Positions 1-9,992 of a stretch of DNA of 64,000 nt are shown here, piece by piece. The notes beneath the pieces were generated by a model. The model saw nothing but the letters and a program-made list of their open reading frames with translations, was not told the origin of the DNA and did not search any database. This DNA is from Campanula takesimana (lineage: Eukaryota; Streptophyta; Magnoliopsida; Asterales; Campanulaceae): contig JAOWBW010000485.1 of the NCBI GenBank assembly GCA_026119855.1, positions 558,001 through 622,000 on the forward strand. The letters run 5' to 3'. Position 1 is the stretch's first letter. Every line of letters starts with the position of its first letter. A program made the translations under genes and the position numbers.

Positions 1-2
1 AA

Positions 3-464
3 TCTTACGCAGACAATAGAAGGCGAGAACTGGAATTTCATCCAGGGGATCGAGTATTCCTAAAGATATCACCCACGAAGGGAGTTATGCGTTTTGGGAT
101 TAAGGGAAAGTTAAGTCCACGATATGTGGGACCATTCGAAATTCTTGATAAAATCGGGGAAGTGGCTTATCGATTGGCGTTACCGCCGGTATTAGCTGGA
201 GTGCATAATGTGTTCCATGTCTCCATGTTAAGGAAGTATATTCATGATCCGAGTCATGTGATAGAATACAAGCAGTTAAGAGTTCGGGCAGATTTGACGT
301 ACGATGAACGACCAATCAAGATCATCGACAGAAAAGACGAGGTCGTGAGAAAGCGTACGGTTCCCTATGTAAAAGTGCAATGGAGCAATCACTCAGAAAG
401 AGAAGCAACATGGGAACAAGAAAGTGAAATGCGCGAATTGTACCCGGACATCTTCTCGGATTAA
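3..464 (+). pseudogene. Ty3/gypsy integrase C-terminus with chromo-like tail (5' end outside window)
   Basis: The frame is open from base 3 and reads into ATG 87, so the true gene starts upstream of the window; only the last 153 codons are present. The conserved block FHPGDRVFL, then KLSPRYVGPFEIL, then VFHVSMLRKY is the C-terminal end of integrase in plant Ty3/gypsy elements. The final 50 residues (YDERPIKIIDR ... VKVQWSNHSEREATWE ... LYPDIF) are the chromo-like tail of chromoviruses, which is thought to steer integration toward particular chromatin. The frame closes with TAA at 464, just before a polypurine tract and an LTR, the expected order at the 3' end of such an element. No stop or frameshift is seen in this part, but the rest of pol is outside the window, so I cannot say whether the element is intact. 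Confidence 0.93.
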
Positions 465-496
465 GACTGGTCAAAGTTTGAGGACAAACTTCTTTT

Positions 497-509
497 AAGG
501 GGGTAAGAA
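497..509 (+). other. Polypurine tract of the gypsy element
   Basis: AAGGGGGTAAGAA directly precedes the TG that opens the LTR. This is the usual primer site for plus-strand DNA synthesis in LTR retrotransposons. Confidence 0.8.
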
Positions 510-3042
510 TGTAATACCCGTAATATTTTTTTTATTTATTTAATTATTTTAATTGGTAACATTAATTTAGTTAAATAAAAATTGGAATGAATAAGTTAAT
601 TAATGAGTGGGCCGAAAGGAATGGGTTGGCCCGAAGGTTTTAATTAATAAACCCAACCCAATTAATAAACCATCCAAAGTATAAATACTTGGGTTAGTGA
701 AATTAGGTTATTCTTTAATCATAAAAAAAGAACAAAATACAAAAAACCCTAAACCTTACCTAGCATAGCCGCCGGCCGAACCAAGGAGGAGGGAGAAGGA
801 ATTTTTTCGTCATTGTTTTGGAAGAAGTAATCCGATCATTCTCAAGGTAATGCTAAATCCTACTCTCCAAAATTTGTTTCATTGAATTCGGATTAATAAA
901 TCATAAGTTATGCATGATTTAAGAATACAAATATTAGGGTTTTGCATTCTAGTGATTAATGATAAATTTTAAAAGGTTAATGGAGTTGATCTAAATGCTA
1001 TGGAAAAATAATGATCTTAATACTAGTTTTATTTTAAGATTGATTTTATAATCATGATTGTAATTGATTTATATTATGCAATGCTTGGGAATTAAACATA
1101 TAAATCATTGAGGTTGAATTGGGTTTATCAAAAGATGAAAAAATATGGATCTCCCCATGACAACATTCGGCCGAATGGCCTATTAATCATTGAAGAATTA
1201 TTTTCTTGATTTTGATGATTTTGTTAATTGATTATGAATAAAATCAATGTTTGAGAATTTAGAAAAAATTAAAGAATTAGGAAGATTGATCAAAATCAAT
1301 GAATCCTAATGGGTTATGATTCGGTTTTGGTTATATCAAGTGGGTGTTGATTCTTGATTGAGGATGTTAAGAATTGGGACGGAAAGTTAGTGTTTTCGTT
1401 AAGTTTATAATGAAAAGAAAACGAAATCTTTATGAGAATCGTTTAAAAGTTAGAAAACTAACTTGAGAAAATAGAATAAGTACTTGGAAGGCCTTGGGAG
1501 TTAGAAAGTTAACGAGAAAGGAAAAGATTAGAAATTTCAGTTAGTTTCCTAACGGAAAAGGACTAAACTGAAATAGAATTAAAGTTAGAAGAAACAAAAA
1601 GGAAACTTTGAAGTTGGAGGGGCCTAAGTGATTAAAAAGAAACTTGGGGGACCAATCTGCAATTAATCCAAATTTGAAGGACTAAATTGCAATTAAACTA
1701 AAGTTAAAGGACCAATCTGCAATTAATCTAAAGTCGAAGGACCAAATTGCAATTAATCCAAAGTTGAGGGACCAAATTGTAATTAACCCAAAGTTAGAGG
1801 ACTTAATTGCAATTATATCAAAGTTAAAGGACTGACTCGTAAATCAAAGTCAGAAACTTAAACGTAAGAAAAGAAGTAACGAAGTAAAGAAGTTAAAACG
1901 CATCTCTCAGTTAAATAAGTAGAAATAGTTAACAATGTTGAGAGTACTAAAGTAAATTACTCCGTGCCTTGTAGATTTGCACAGAGAGGAGATTGCGAGG
2001 AATAGCAATTCAGGTAAGGGATTACGTTCCTTACAGTATTTGAACTCCTGTTTATTGGAATTCCGTATTTTTCTAAAGTTAGCTATCAGTATGGCATGAT
2101 AGTATTTGAATGTACTCTGCGTTATTGAACGTTCTTTGAAAGAATCCGTACTTAGTGATGTCCCCATCGATCTACTAAGTATCGAAGTTTGAAACTTGTA
2201 TCACATACTTGTACATTGGTATGTTCTCATTCTACTTGTAAGTTAACCACTTACTTGTTAGAGTGGCCAATGTCCAGTTAGAAAAGACATTGACGGACAG
2301 TTCAGTTAGAAAAGACTCGTCCTTAAACTAGGGATTGCATGAGTGATCACATGCCTTCTCTCAGGAATTGTCTGATTACAAGGATGATTCTAGGCCCCTA
2401 GCATATATGTGTGGATACCATATATGTTACGACCCACACTATTGGCTTGAGAAGCTAGGTGTACAAATTGTACCTTTGGCATTGAGGTTATAATGTACGT
2501 TACCCTGGAATTGACGGAACTTGAATGAATCCCTTTGGATTGTAGTGCCATAATCCTTTGAAAGTAAAATCTTAAAAGTAATACGGCTGTATTGTTCTGC
2601 AGTCTTGAATCTAAAAAGTAATTGAACCTATCATTGTAAAAGTTATTCAAAGTATTCATTCTGGTCGTCTCTCCTTAGTAACCGGAGAGGCCACGTATGA
2701 ACTTACTGAGCATTCGTTCGCTCATCCCTTCTCTATAAATTTTGCTTTCAGGATTTAAGTAGAAGGACAAGACAAGGAAAGCAGCCGTAGGAAGACGGTG
2801 GATTGAAGATTCTTCATTTAGTAGTTTTAAGTACATTTATTTTGATGTAAGTTGAAGTACATTGATGGTTAGGGTTGTTACCTACCAAGACAAGTTTAAG
2901 TTACGCTTCCGCTATTGTTTTGAATTTATGGTTTAAATAAGGGGCCGTTGTGAACCCTAAATTAAGGTATTTATTATTGTTTATTATTGTTATTAAATGC
3001 CATTAAATGCTCAGATATTATAAGAAAATTCGGGGTGTTACA
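510..3042 (+). repeat. 3' LTR of the chromovirus-type gypsy element
   Basis: It starts TGTAATACCC right after the polypurine tract and ends GGGTGTTACA, a short inverted repeat bounded by TG and CA as in LTRs. The length is 2533 bp, within the range of long plant chromovirus LTRs. A TATA-like TATAAATA at about 681 could be the core promoter. The partner LTR lies outside the window, so LTR divergence and the target duplication cannot be checked. A 30-bp tandem array sits inside. Confidence 0.85.
1651..1830 (+). repeat. Six-copy 30-bp tandem repeat inside the LTR
   Basis: Six units start exactly every 30 bases (1651, 1681, 1711, 1741, 1771, 1801). Each reads roughly accaaattgcaattaatc followed by a variable aaagtt..agg half. 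No unit has lost phase although they differ at several sites. A partial seventh unit begins at 1831. Confidence 0.92.
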
Positions 3043-3108
3043 CAATCATCCCAATCATTCAACTGTTTAAGAGGTTTGTTTCAGTATTCATAAAGACGAT
3101 AAATAATA

Positions 3109-3288
3109 CTCCATCCGCCCCAAAATGAACTTCACGTTTAACTATTCAAACTTTTTAAGGATATGAGCATTTGCTTTTCTAACTATATTGTGTTTATGCA
3201 CATTTAAGCCTAAAATTGTAGAAATGAGAAGAATTTTTTGGGACAATGAAAAATACTTAACGTGAAGATCATTTTGGGACGGAGGGAG
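3109..3288. mobile_element. Stowaway-like MITE
   Basis: 180-bp element starting CTCCATCCG and ending CGGAGGGAG, flanked by TA on both sides (3107-3108, 3289-3290). The inverted ends extend over about 25 bp (CCAAAATGAACTTCACG against its complement). TA duplication plus CTCC ends is the hallmark of Tc1/mariner-derived MITEs. It has no coding capacity. Confidence 0.88.
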
Positions 3289-3316
3289 TAGTTTCATTTA
3301 CTCATCACAATGCAAC

Positions 3317-3711
3317 GTACGCTGGAAAAATGGCATTGAGCCATATTTCTTATATACTCCCTCCGTCCCAAAATGATCTTCTCATTTGCCATTTCTTATT
3401 GTCCCAAAAAGTTCTTCACATTTCTACAATTTAGGCTTAAAAGTGCATAAACAAAACATGGCTAGCAAAGCATGTGTTCATATCCTTAAAAAAAATTGAA
3501 TGGTCAAACGCGAAAATCATTTGGGGACAGAGGGAGTAAATAAATAAGCACCATTTAAAAAAATAAAAATAAATAAATAAATAAAAATCCAGAGTGTTTA
3601 GAACCTAAAAGAAAATAAAGCCAACCAAAGGATTTGGAATGGGGCCATTAATGGAAGGTATCATAACTTACCAAAGGGTGGTGAGTGAGGTCATCATCAC
3701 TACCTCCATAA
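3317..3711 (+). repeat. Duplicated block, copy 1
   Basis: From ACGTACGCTGG to CACTACCTCCAT this block is almost identical to 45722-46113, including a Stowaway-like MITE at the same internal place and an AAAT-rich run. The block is not an LTR and has no coding sequence I recognise. Shared MITE position means the duplication followed the MITE insertion. Confidence 0.9.
3357..3536. mobile_element. Stowaway-like MITE within duplicated block 1
   Basis: 180 bp, CTCCCTCCGTCCC at the left and GGGGACAGAGGGAG at the right, flanked by TA. The copy at 45762-45941 occupies the same site in the second block. Confidence 0.88.
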
Positions 3712-3733
3712 CAAACTCCTTGTTAAGCAAATG

Positions 3734-3967
3734 CTCCCTCCGTTTCACGACACTTGAGACTTTTGGTCAACTTAATATCGTTTTGACGAAGACTTTATAA
3801 AAAATTTGATGTTCTTAATAAAAATTTTAAAAATGTGATTGAGAGTGTTTTTTATGGTGAATCATTTTATAATTTTAAATTTTTTATTAGGATCATAAAA
3901 TTTCTATAAAGTCTTCGTCAATACGATATTAAATTGACCAAAAGTCTCAAGTGACGTGAAACGGATG
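3734..3967. mobile_element. Fold-back MITE with arms near 90 bp
   Basis: 234 bp. The left arm from CTCCCTCCGTTTCACG is matched by the complement of the right arm ending GTGAAACGGATG over about 90 bp with few mismatches, so almost the whole element folds into one hairpin. TA follows on the right; the left flank is TG, so that duplication has mutated. Confidence 0.8.
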
Positions 3968-4236
3968 TATTACTTGTCATGCATTTTGTATCCATTAGTT
4001 TCATACACTAGTTGGCCTGCCTGCAAATTCATCATGCATCGGAGCAAGAAACAAGCCCCCTTCAATCCTCCTTGTGCAGTTAACTTGTCACCATTATGAA
4101 AAATTATGCTTTATTTATTTGTACATTAAAATGTAGCGTTTAATTATGCTAAGAATCTTTTTTAGTTTAAAAATATGATATTCAATTGGATCACAAAATG
4201 AAATATAAACATTTATTTTGAGACAAAACTATGAGT
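3968..4236. other. Unassigned intergenic DNA
   Basis: AT-rich sequence with no open frame, repeat end or promoter that I can support. Confidence 0.6.
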
Positions 4237-4766
4237 AAGACGAAAACTCAAATGAGAACACCAAAACTCATCTCATAATAAAGAAGGGTCATGGATCCGA
4301 GCTGTTGGTGTAATATCGACCCATGACTCGGACCCATGAACGGGGGTCTAATAATTTTTTTTTAAAAAAATGGTGTTTTCCCGTTTGCCAGAAGTAATAC
4401 TTACTGTAACTAAATGTGACAAACGTGTTACTTATATTTAACATTATTTTCAAAATCATATCTTCAGGGATGTAGTTTGATTTGTCTCGTCGATACAAAA
4501 GAATCAGTGTTCTCGGATTAATTTTTCGATTTATAGTTAATGAGATATTTAATTTTAAAAATTTAGGGAAATTTTGGATGATGATGTAGCAAATTCTGGA
4601 ACACACATGATATTTTGCCCTTCCCTTTGTCTGACAACCTAATTACAAGATGCCACCGAATTTTTAAACTAAAAAGGTAATCTAAACCCTTGATTTATGT
4701 CTAATCGAATGGTTATCCTTGGTTCTCATGGTTTTTAGTTAATTGGGTTCTCATAGGAGCATGACC
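4237..4766 (-). mobile_element. GAGAACC-family element, copy A
   Basis: Left end AACTCAAATGAGAAC and right end GGTTCTCATAGGAGC are inverted versions of one terminus. The interior around 4460-4515 (CTTCAGGGATGTAGTTTGA, then TGTCTCGTCGA) matches the complement of 63930-63985, so copy A and the element at the window's right edge belong to one family in opposite orientation. A TA microsatellite abuts the right end. Superfamily not assigned. Confidence 0.65.
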
Positions 4767-4782
4767 ATATATATATATATAT

Positions 4783-5090
4783 GTAGGTGCTCAAATGAGA
4801 ACCTAAATATCGTGAGAACCAATCATAACCATTAGATTAGAAAAAAAAATTAAGGGTCCATATGTTAGATACAATTGATATACTTAGATACACTACAAAA
4901 AATTCGATATTACACTTGGATACAATAGGTTAATAAGTATTGTATCTAAGTGTTGCACTTGGATACACTATGTTAAAAACTAATGTATCCAATTGTTTTT
5001 CGAAAATTAACTAATGTATCCAAGTGTATCCAATGTATCTAACATCTGGACCCTTGATTTTTTTTTCTAATCTAATGGTTATGATTGGTG
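4783..5090 (-). mobile_element. GAGAACC-family short element, copy B (inverted)
   Basis: Begins GTAGGTGCTCAAATGAGAACC next to a TA microsatellite. The body is the complement of copies C and D, rich in GGATACA/TGTATCC half-sites. The far end is cut short before its terminal GAGAACC, where copy C begins head-to-head. Confidence 0.75.
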
Positions 5091-5095
5091 TATAG

Positions 5096-5454
5096 GGTCG
5101 CGCTCCTTTGAGAACCATTTTATATGAGAACCGTGAGAACCAATCATAACCATTAGATTAGAAAAAAAAAATCAAGGGTCCAGATGTTAGATACATTGGA
5201 TACACTTGGATACATTAGTTAATTTTCGAAAGACAATTGGATACATTAGTTTTTAACATAGTGTATCCAAGTGCAACACTTAGATACAATACTTATTAAC
5301 CTATTGTATCCAAGTGTAATATCGAATTTTTTGTAATGTATCTAAGTGTATCAATTGTATCTAACATATGGACCCTTGATTTTTTTTTTCTAATCTAATG
5401 GTTATGGTTGGTTCTCACGGTTTTCACGATATTTAGGTTCTCATTTGAGCACCT

Positions 5455-5456
<2 letters not shown>
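5096..5456 (+). mobile_element. GAGAACC-family short element, copy C
   Basis: Runs from GGTCGCGCTCCTTTGAGAACC to GGTTCTCATTTGAGCACCTAC. With copy B it forms an inverted repeat with arms near 300 bp. A CA/TA microsatellite follows at 5457-5492. Confidence 0.78.

Positions 5457-5492
<36 letters not shown>
5457..5492. repeat. (CA)n(TA)n microsatellite
   Basis: A pure CA run passes into a TA run, precisely between copies C and D of the GAGAACC family. Confidence 0.95.
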
Positions 5493-5494
5493 GT

Positions 5495-5849
5495 GGTCGC
5501 GCTCCTGTGAGAACCATTTTATATGAGAACCGTGAGAACCAATCATAACCATTAGATTAAAAAAAAATTTAAGGGTCCAGATGTTAGATACATTGGATAC
5601 ACTCGGATACATTAGTTAATTTTCGAAATACAATTGGATACATTAGTTTTTAACATAGTGTATCCAAGTGCAACACTTAGATACAATACTTATTAACCTA
5701 TTGTATCAAAGTGTAATCGAATTTTTTGCAATGTATCTAAGTGTATCAATTGTATCTAACATATGGACCCTTGATTTTTTTTCTAATCTAATGGTTATGA
5801 TTGGTTCTCACGGTTCTCACGATATTTAGGTTCTCATTTGAGCACCTAC
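5495..5849 (+). mobile_element. GAGAACC-family short element, copy D
   Basis: Same start and end motifs as copy C and same orientation, with small differences such as GCTCCTGTGAG for GCTCCTTTGAG. A long TA microsatellite starts at 5855. Confidence 0.78.
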
Positions 5850-5852
5850 CTA

Positions 5853-5854
<2 letters not shown>

Positions 5855-5907
<53 letters not shown>
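5855..5907. repeat. (TA)n microsatellite
   Basis: About 26 uninterrupted TA units at the downstream end of copy D. Confidence 0.95.
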
Positions 5908-5910
<3 letters not shown>

Positions 5911-6918
5911 CTAATAATCAGTAGAGTAGGTTTTGGGGAAATTAGTTTCTCTATAAATTATAAAAAGTTCAATTTTAAATATAGTCTCACCTTTAAAATA
6001 GTAAATTTAAGCTTTAAAAAACAGTGAATTTAAATTTTAAAACAAATAAAAATAAAATAGCAAGTTTAATCCTAAAATTAAAACAGTAAGTTGCAAACTT
6101 GCAATTTGCCCCCAAATCTAGTGACTCCAATAATCTTTGGTCCACCCCATTCAACCTCATGCTGACCTAATCTTGACTTCATCCTCACAATAATCCAAAC
6201 TATGCTCCTGGGACCCACTAGGTGGAGATTATTGATTGACACGTGCCTAGTGCTCATGATATACACTACTAATACCACGGGTTTCATTGAATTAACCAGG
6301 CATGCCCAAAAAACTGGTTTAAAAAAAAAAAAAAAAAAAAAAAACTGGTTAAAAAAAACCAGGCATGCCCAAATTTTGAGTTTCTTGTTCTTTTTGGAAT
6401 TGACCTTACTTATCTGGGCTAGTCTATGCATAGTGCACACCTTTACTAGAATAGCAAATGAGTCAACTCGTTGACTTTCTTCAAGGTTTGAGTACTAGGG
6501 TGTTACTCCATTTCTCTCCGAATAAATGTCATATTTTCTATTTTCGTTTATCTCAACATAAATTAACTTTGATCGGACATTGGTGTTTATCTAATTATTT
6601 TAGTGAAATTCTAAAAATTATAATTGACAAATCATTAAGTGCTTTAATTAATAATAATTTGTAATATTTTATTGTTATTATTAGATTGACAAAGTTCATT
6701 TTATTGGCCATAAAAAATCAAAATGAGACTATCTTTTTTGGACAGAGGGAGTATCGTTTTATTAAAAATAAGGTATCAAGTTTGGTGTTCTTTCTATACT
6801 ACTTATTCTAATAAGCACAAGCAGAGCAATGTCACAGAAAGTGTCACTCTACCCATAAAAATAGATTGAGACAATCAAGAAAATATAGCTAAAATTAAAA
6901 GCATTGACTTATCAACTA
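5908..6918. other. Unassigned intergenic DNA with an A-run and a MITE end
   Basis: Contains a pure A-run at about 6320-6343 and an isolated MITE-like end (GGACAGAGGGAGTA, about 6737-6752) without a matching left end. The short open frames here are low-complexity and on both strands, so I call no gene. Confidence 0.6.
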
Positions 6919-7097
6919 CTCCATCCGTCCCAAAATGATCTTCACATTTGACTATTCAAACTTTTTAAGGATATGAACACTTGATTCACTAGTCATGTTT
7001 TGTTTGGGCACTTTTAAGTCTAGGTTGTAGAAATGTGAAGAATTTTTTGTAACAATGAAAAATACCAAATGAGAAGATCATTTTGGGACGGATGGAG
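6919..7097. mobile_element. Stowaway-like MITE
   Basis: 179 bp, CTCCATCCGTCCC to GGGACGGATGGAG, flanked by TA. The interior resembles the MITE at 3109-3288 (ACTATTCAAACTTTTTAAGG is shared). Confidence 0.88.
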
Positions 7098-7428
7098 TAT
7101 AATACTTATTCTGAGAAAAATGGAGTAACTGAATTTTGTAACCCGATTCAAACTCGGGTGAGCGATTTGTTATGAATTAAACTGTAATATCTCAAGAAAG
7201 AAAAATTGAACACAAAAAGTAACTCTTACTCCCTTACCTTTAAATATTTTTAAATGAATGTCCATATAAAAAATTATCCCCAAAAAATAATTTTATTGGA
7301 AAAAACTTTGTCATTAGACAGTTGTTTACTAATTTTTCCTAGTTTAGTTTCCTTGTACTTGCAGAAGTATGAATAGCAGATTACATCCGTACATATAAAT
7401 CTTTGCCACTAAATTGTAAAAAAGTAAC

Positions 7429-7618
7429 TCTTAGAAGTATAGATGGGGTAAGAAGAAGCGAGAGGCCTGAGTGTTAGCATGGACTGGACTGGGCCGGCAA
7501 TGGACTATGTTGGAGGTTCCACTTTAAAACGAATTGGTGATAAGGGGAGTAACTCCTCAAGTCTATATACCGGTCCATGTTTCTCTCTTTAGAAGATGTG
7601 GGATAATTGTCTCTTACA
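7429..7618 (-). repeat. TRIM 3' LTR
   Basis: 190 bp and uninterrupted. It preserves the empty site CTATATACC at the place where the other LTR holds a MITE. Confidence 0.88.
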
Positions 7619-7756
7619 CGCCCCCTCACGTGTAGCCGTGCTTTGCCAAGGCTTACAACGTGGACTTGTTAATCGGGTGCGCAGAGCAAAATCGTGGGCA
7701 GTTGGGCCTGCACGTGTCCCATATAGAAGCAGCGGAAGTCAGGCCACCATAGATCG

Positions 7757-7771
7757 GTGGCTCTGATACCA
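7757..7771 (-). other. TRIM primer binding site
   Basis: On the minus strand TGGTATCAGAGCCAC directly follows the 5' LTR; it complements the 3' end of initiator methionine tRNA, the standard primer of copia-type and TRIM elements. Confidence 0.85.
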
Positions 7772-8248
7772 TCTTAGAAGTATAGATGGGGTAAGAAGAA
7801 GCGAGAGGTCCGAGTGTTAGCATGGGCTGGACTGGGCCGGCAATGGACTATGTTAGAGGTTTCACCTTAAAACCAATTGGTGATAAGGGGAGTAACTCCT
7901 CAAGTCTATACTCCATCCGTTTCATGTGAATTGAGACTTATTTCCCTTTTCGTCCGTTTCACCTCAATTGAGACTACTCAAAATGACAAACTTTTTAATA
8001 TTTTATATTCACCCAACCTCACCCATTTAACCCCACTAATTCTCTCTCTTCATATTCCACCACTCATTTTATCCATTCAACACTACTATTTACCACACTC
8101 ATTCTCTCTCTTCATTTTCCACCACACATTCACTACTTTCTCTTAATTATTGTGCATTTTTTTTTGTCTCAATTCACATGAAACGGAGGGAGTATACCGG
8201 TCCATGTTTCTCTTTTTAGAAGATGTGGGATAATTGTCTCTTACAGTA
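7772..8248 (-). repeat. TRIM 5' LTR, interrupted by a MITE
   Basis: Same sequence as 7429-7618 with an extra 282-bp MITE and one duplicated TA. Confidence 0.88.
7911..8192. mobile_element. Stowaway-like MITE inserted in the TRIM LTR
   Basis: CTCCATCCGTTTCATGTG at the left matches the complement of CACATGAAACGGAGGGAG at the right, flanked by TA at 7909-7910 and 8193-8194. The other LTR of the same TRIM is the pre-insertion site and proves the 2-bp duplication. Confidence 0.93.
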
Positions 8249-8377
8249 ACTATTTTCAGAATGTTTCTTAAAATAAAATTTGGATATTTATTTAAAAAAT
8301 GTGAATTAAAAAAAAATGCTGAAAAATAAGTGTTGTGAATTGGAATGATAAAGAAAGTGAGGTAGAAAATAGTAAGT

Positions 8378-8767
8378 ACCGATGAGCTTATAGCTCAATG
8401 GTATCCGGTAGAAGGATAGAGTCCTCTCTTTACAGAGGTCTCAGGTTCGACTCCCGTAGGGAGCATGTGGAGAACCTTTATCCTTCCTTCTTATCCTTCA
8501 AGCCCCATAGAGGGTACCCCTTATGTAGGGGAGTTTGTGCTAACAGGTGATCGTTCAGATGGCGCGGGGACGTCTATGGCAAGGAGGCTACCAGATGGCG
8601 CGGGGACGTCTCTGAGACATTTCTAGAGTGGCAAGTATCACTGTCATAGATTCCAATATAGGAATTTGTAATAGATAGGGCAATAGATCTGTAATAGACT
8701 TCATAGGAGCCTGTAACACGATGACAATTGCCTTAAATGATATGATACAAACTTTGAAAAAAAAAAG
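8378..8767 (+). mobile_element. tRNA-derived SINE with 10-bp target duplication
   Basis: The head carries an RNA polymerase III A box (TAGCTCAATGG, 8391-8401) and B box (GGTTCGACTCC, 8444-8454) at tRNA-like spacing. A tRNA-unrelated body follows, ending in an A-run at 8757-8766. AATAGTAAGT occurs on both sides (8368-8377, 8768-8777), the target duplication of LINE-assisted insertion. There is no tRNA acceptor pairing or discriminator, so this is not a functional tRNA gene. The body holds a 20-bp direct repeat (8556-8575 and 8592-8611). Confidence 0.88.
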
Positions 8768-8961
8768 AATAGTAAGTGAATAGTTGTGTGTGAGTGAGAA
8801 TGAGAGAGAAAGTGGAGTAAATATTTTACTTTTTAGAAAAAAAATATATGGTACTTTTCAATAAAATGTCTAAAATGATAAAAATGAGTAATTTGTTTTG
8901 TAACATAGAGAGTATATATATGTGTATCCAACAAAATTACTAAAAATTATAGTCATATGTA

Positions 8962-9430
8962 CTCCTTCGGTCTCATTTTAAATTTCAAAAAATAGATGAG
9001 TAAAAAAAAGTGATGTGTTGTGAGTGTTGATGATTTGATAGAAGAGAGAAAGTGGGGGTAGGGAATTGTTAGTATATACTCCTTCTGTCCCATAACGATG
9101 TGAACATTTTGATTTTTTTGGTCAACTGAGTCGATCTTTGACCATAATCTTATGAATATCTAAAATATATTTATGCAATTCTAAAAAAAAATATTGATAA
9201 TAATTTTAATGATGAAACAATAACACTTTTTAGAATTTACATAAAGATATCTAAATATTTATAAAATTATGGTCAAAGATTAATACATTTGACCAAAAAA
9301 ACGATTTGTCCACATTGTTATGAGATGAAGGGAGTAATTGTTGTGAGTATGACATGTGGGGTCCATAAATAAAAAAATATAAAAAAATTAATTTTTAATT
9401 TTTAAAGTTTAAAATGAGACAACTAAAATG
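8962..9430. mobile_element. MITE with CTCC/TCTCATTTTAAA ends, split by another MITE
   Basis: The left end CTCCTTCGGTCTCATTTTAA has its complement TTAAAATGAGAC near 9409-9420. The interior matches the split MITE at 9469-9591 plus 19223-19346. The exact right border is uncertain. Confidence 0.6.
9079..9334. mobile_element. Stowaway-like MITE inside another MITE
   Basis: 256 bp, CTCCTTCTGTCCCATAACG to a right end ATGAAGGGAG, flanked by TA. The ends and the TTGACCAAAAAAAC sub-end repeat are inverted. Confidence 0.85.
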
Positions 9431-9468
9431 GAAATTTAAAAAAAATTAAAAATAGGACATAGGGAATA

Positions 9469-9591
9469 CTCTCTCCGTCCTAATTTAAACTTCAAAAAAA
9501 AATTGGGTACAAGAATTAAGAAAAAAATGATGTGTTGTGAGTGTAGATGGTTTGGTAGGAAAGAAAAGTGGGGTAGGAAATAGTTTGTGGG
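9469..9591. mobile_element. Left half of a MITE split by the Harbinger-like insertion
   Basis: Aligned by eye with 8962-9075. Its right half, from ATTGTTATGAGTATGAC, continues at 19221 beyond the inserted element. Confidence 0.7.
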
Positions 9592-9721
9592 TAAGGGCAT
9601 GCTTGGTAACCCAATTAAGCTCTTAATTTGGAACACTTTAAGAGAATAAAAACATTAAGCTTGTTTGTAAGAAGTGAAATTGTCATCACTTAAATTGTTA
9701 AGATTATCTTAAAATAAGCTA

Positions 9722-9990
9722 CTCCCTCCGTCCCAGAGTATATGTCCACCCTCCCTTTTACACGGAGATTAAGAAATGGTGGAAGTGATGTAAGTGTTGT
9801 GAGTATAAAAGTAAAGTAGGAGAGAGAATGAGTGGGAGAGAATAGTAAGTTGATTGGTGTTGTGAGTATAAAAGTAAAGTAGGAGAGATAATGAGTGGGA
9901 GGAATAGTAAAGATGATTTGCCATTAGTTGACATATACTATGCGACGGACTAAAAAGGAAAGATGGACATATACTCTGGGACGGAGGGAG
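9722..9990. mobile_element. Stowaway-like MITE inside the Harbinger-like element
   Basis: 269 bp, CTCCCTCCGTCCCAGAGTA to TACTCTGGGACGGAGGGAG, flanked by TA. The interior contains an imperfect tandem duplication of about 55 bp (near 9797 and 9858, GTTGTGAGTATAAAAGTAAA). Confidence 0.92.
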
Positions 9991-9992
9991 TA

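Larger units (their letters stand above)
7429..8248 (-). mobile_element. TRIM (miniature LTR retrotransposon), reverse orientation
   Basis: The element is flanked by a perfect 5-bp duplication GTAAC (7424-7428 and 8249-8253). Read on the minus strand it has an LTR beginning TGTAAGAGAC (right, 7772-8248), a primer site TGGTATCAGAGCCAC matching initiator Met-tRNA (7757-7771), a 153-bp interior with no coding capacity, a polypurine tract CGTGAGGGGGCG (7619-7630), and a second LTR (7429-7618, 190 bp). The right LTR is longer only because a MITE sits in it. The small size and tRNA-Met primer site define a TRIM; it must rely on proteins of other elements. The LTR ends in GA instead of the usual CA. 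Confidence 0.9.

Noticed and set aside
6078..6474. Overlapping open frames on both strands
   Set aside because: They are built over an A-run and low-complexity sequence without splice or protein-family support.
8384..8470. A tRNA gene, because of clear A and B boxes
   Set aside because: The acceptor stem does not pair, a 300-bp body with an A-run follows, and a 10-bp target duplication encloses the whole unit; it is the head of a SINE.
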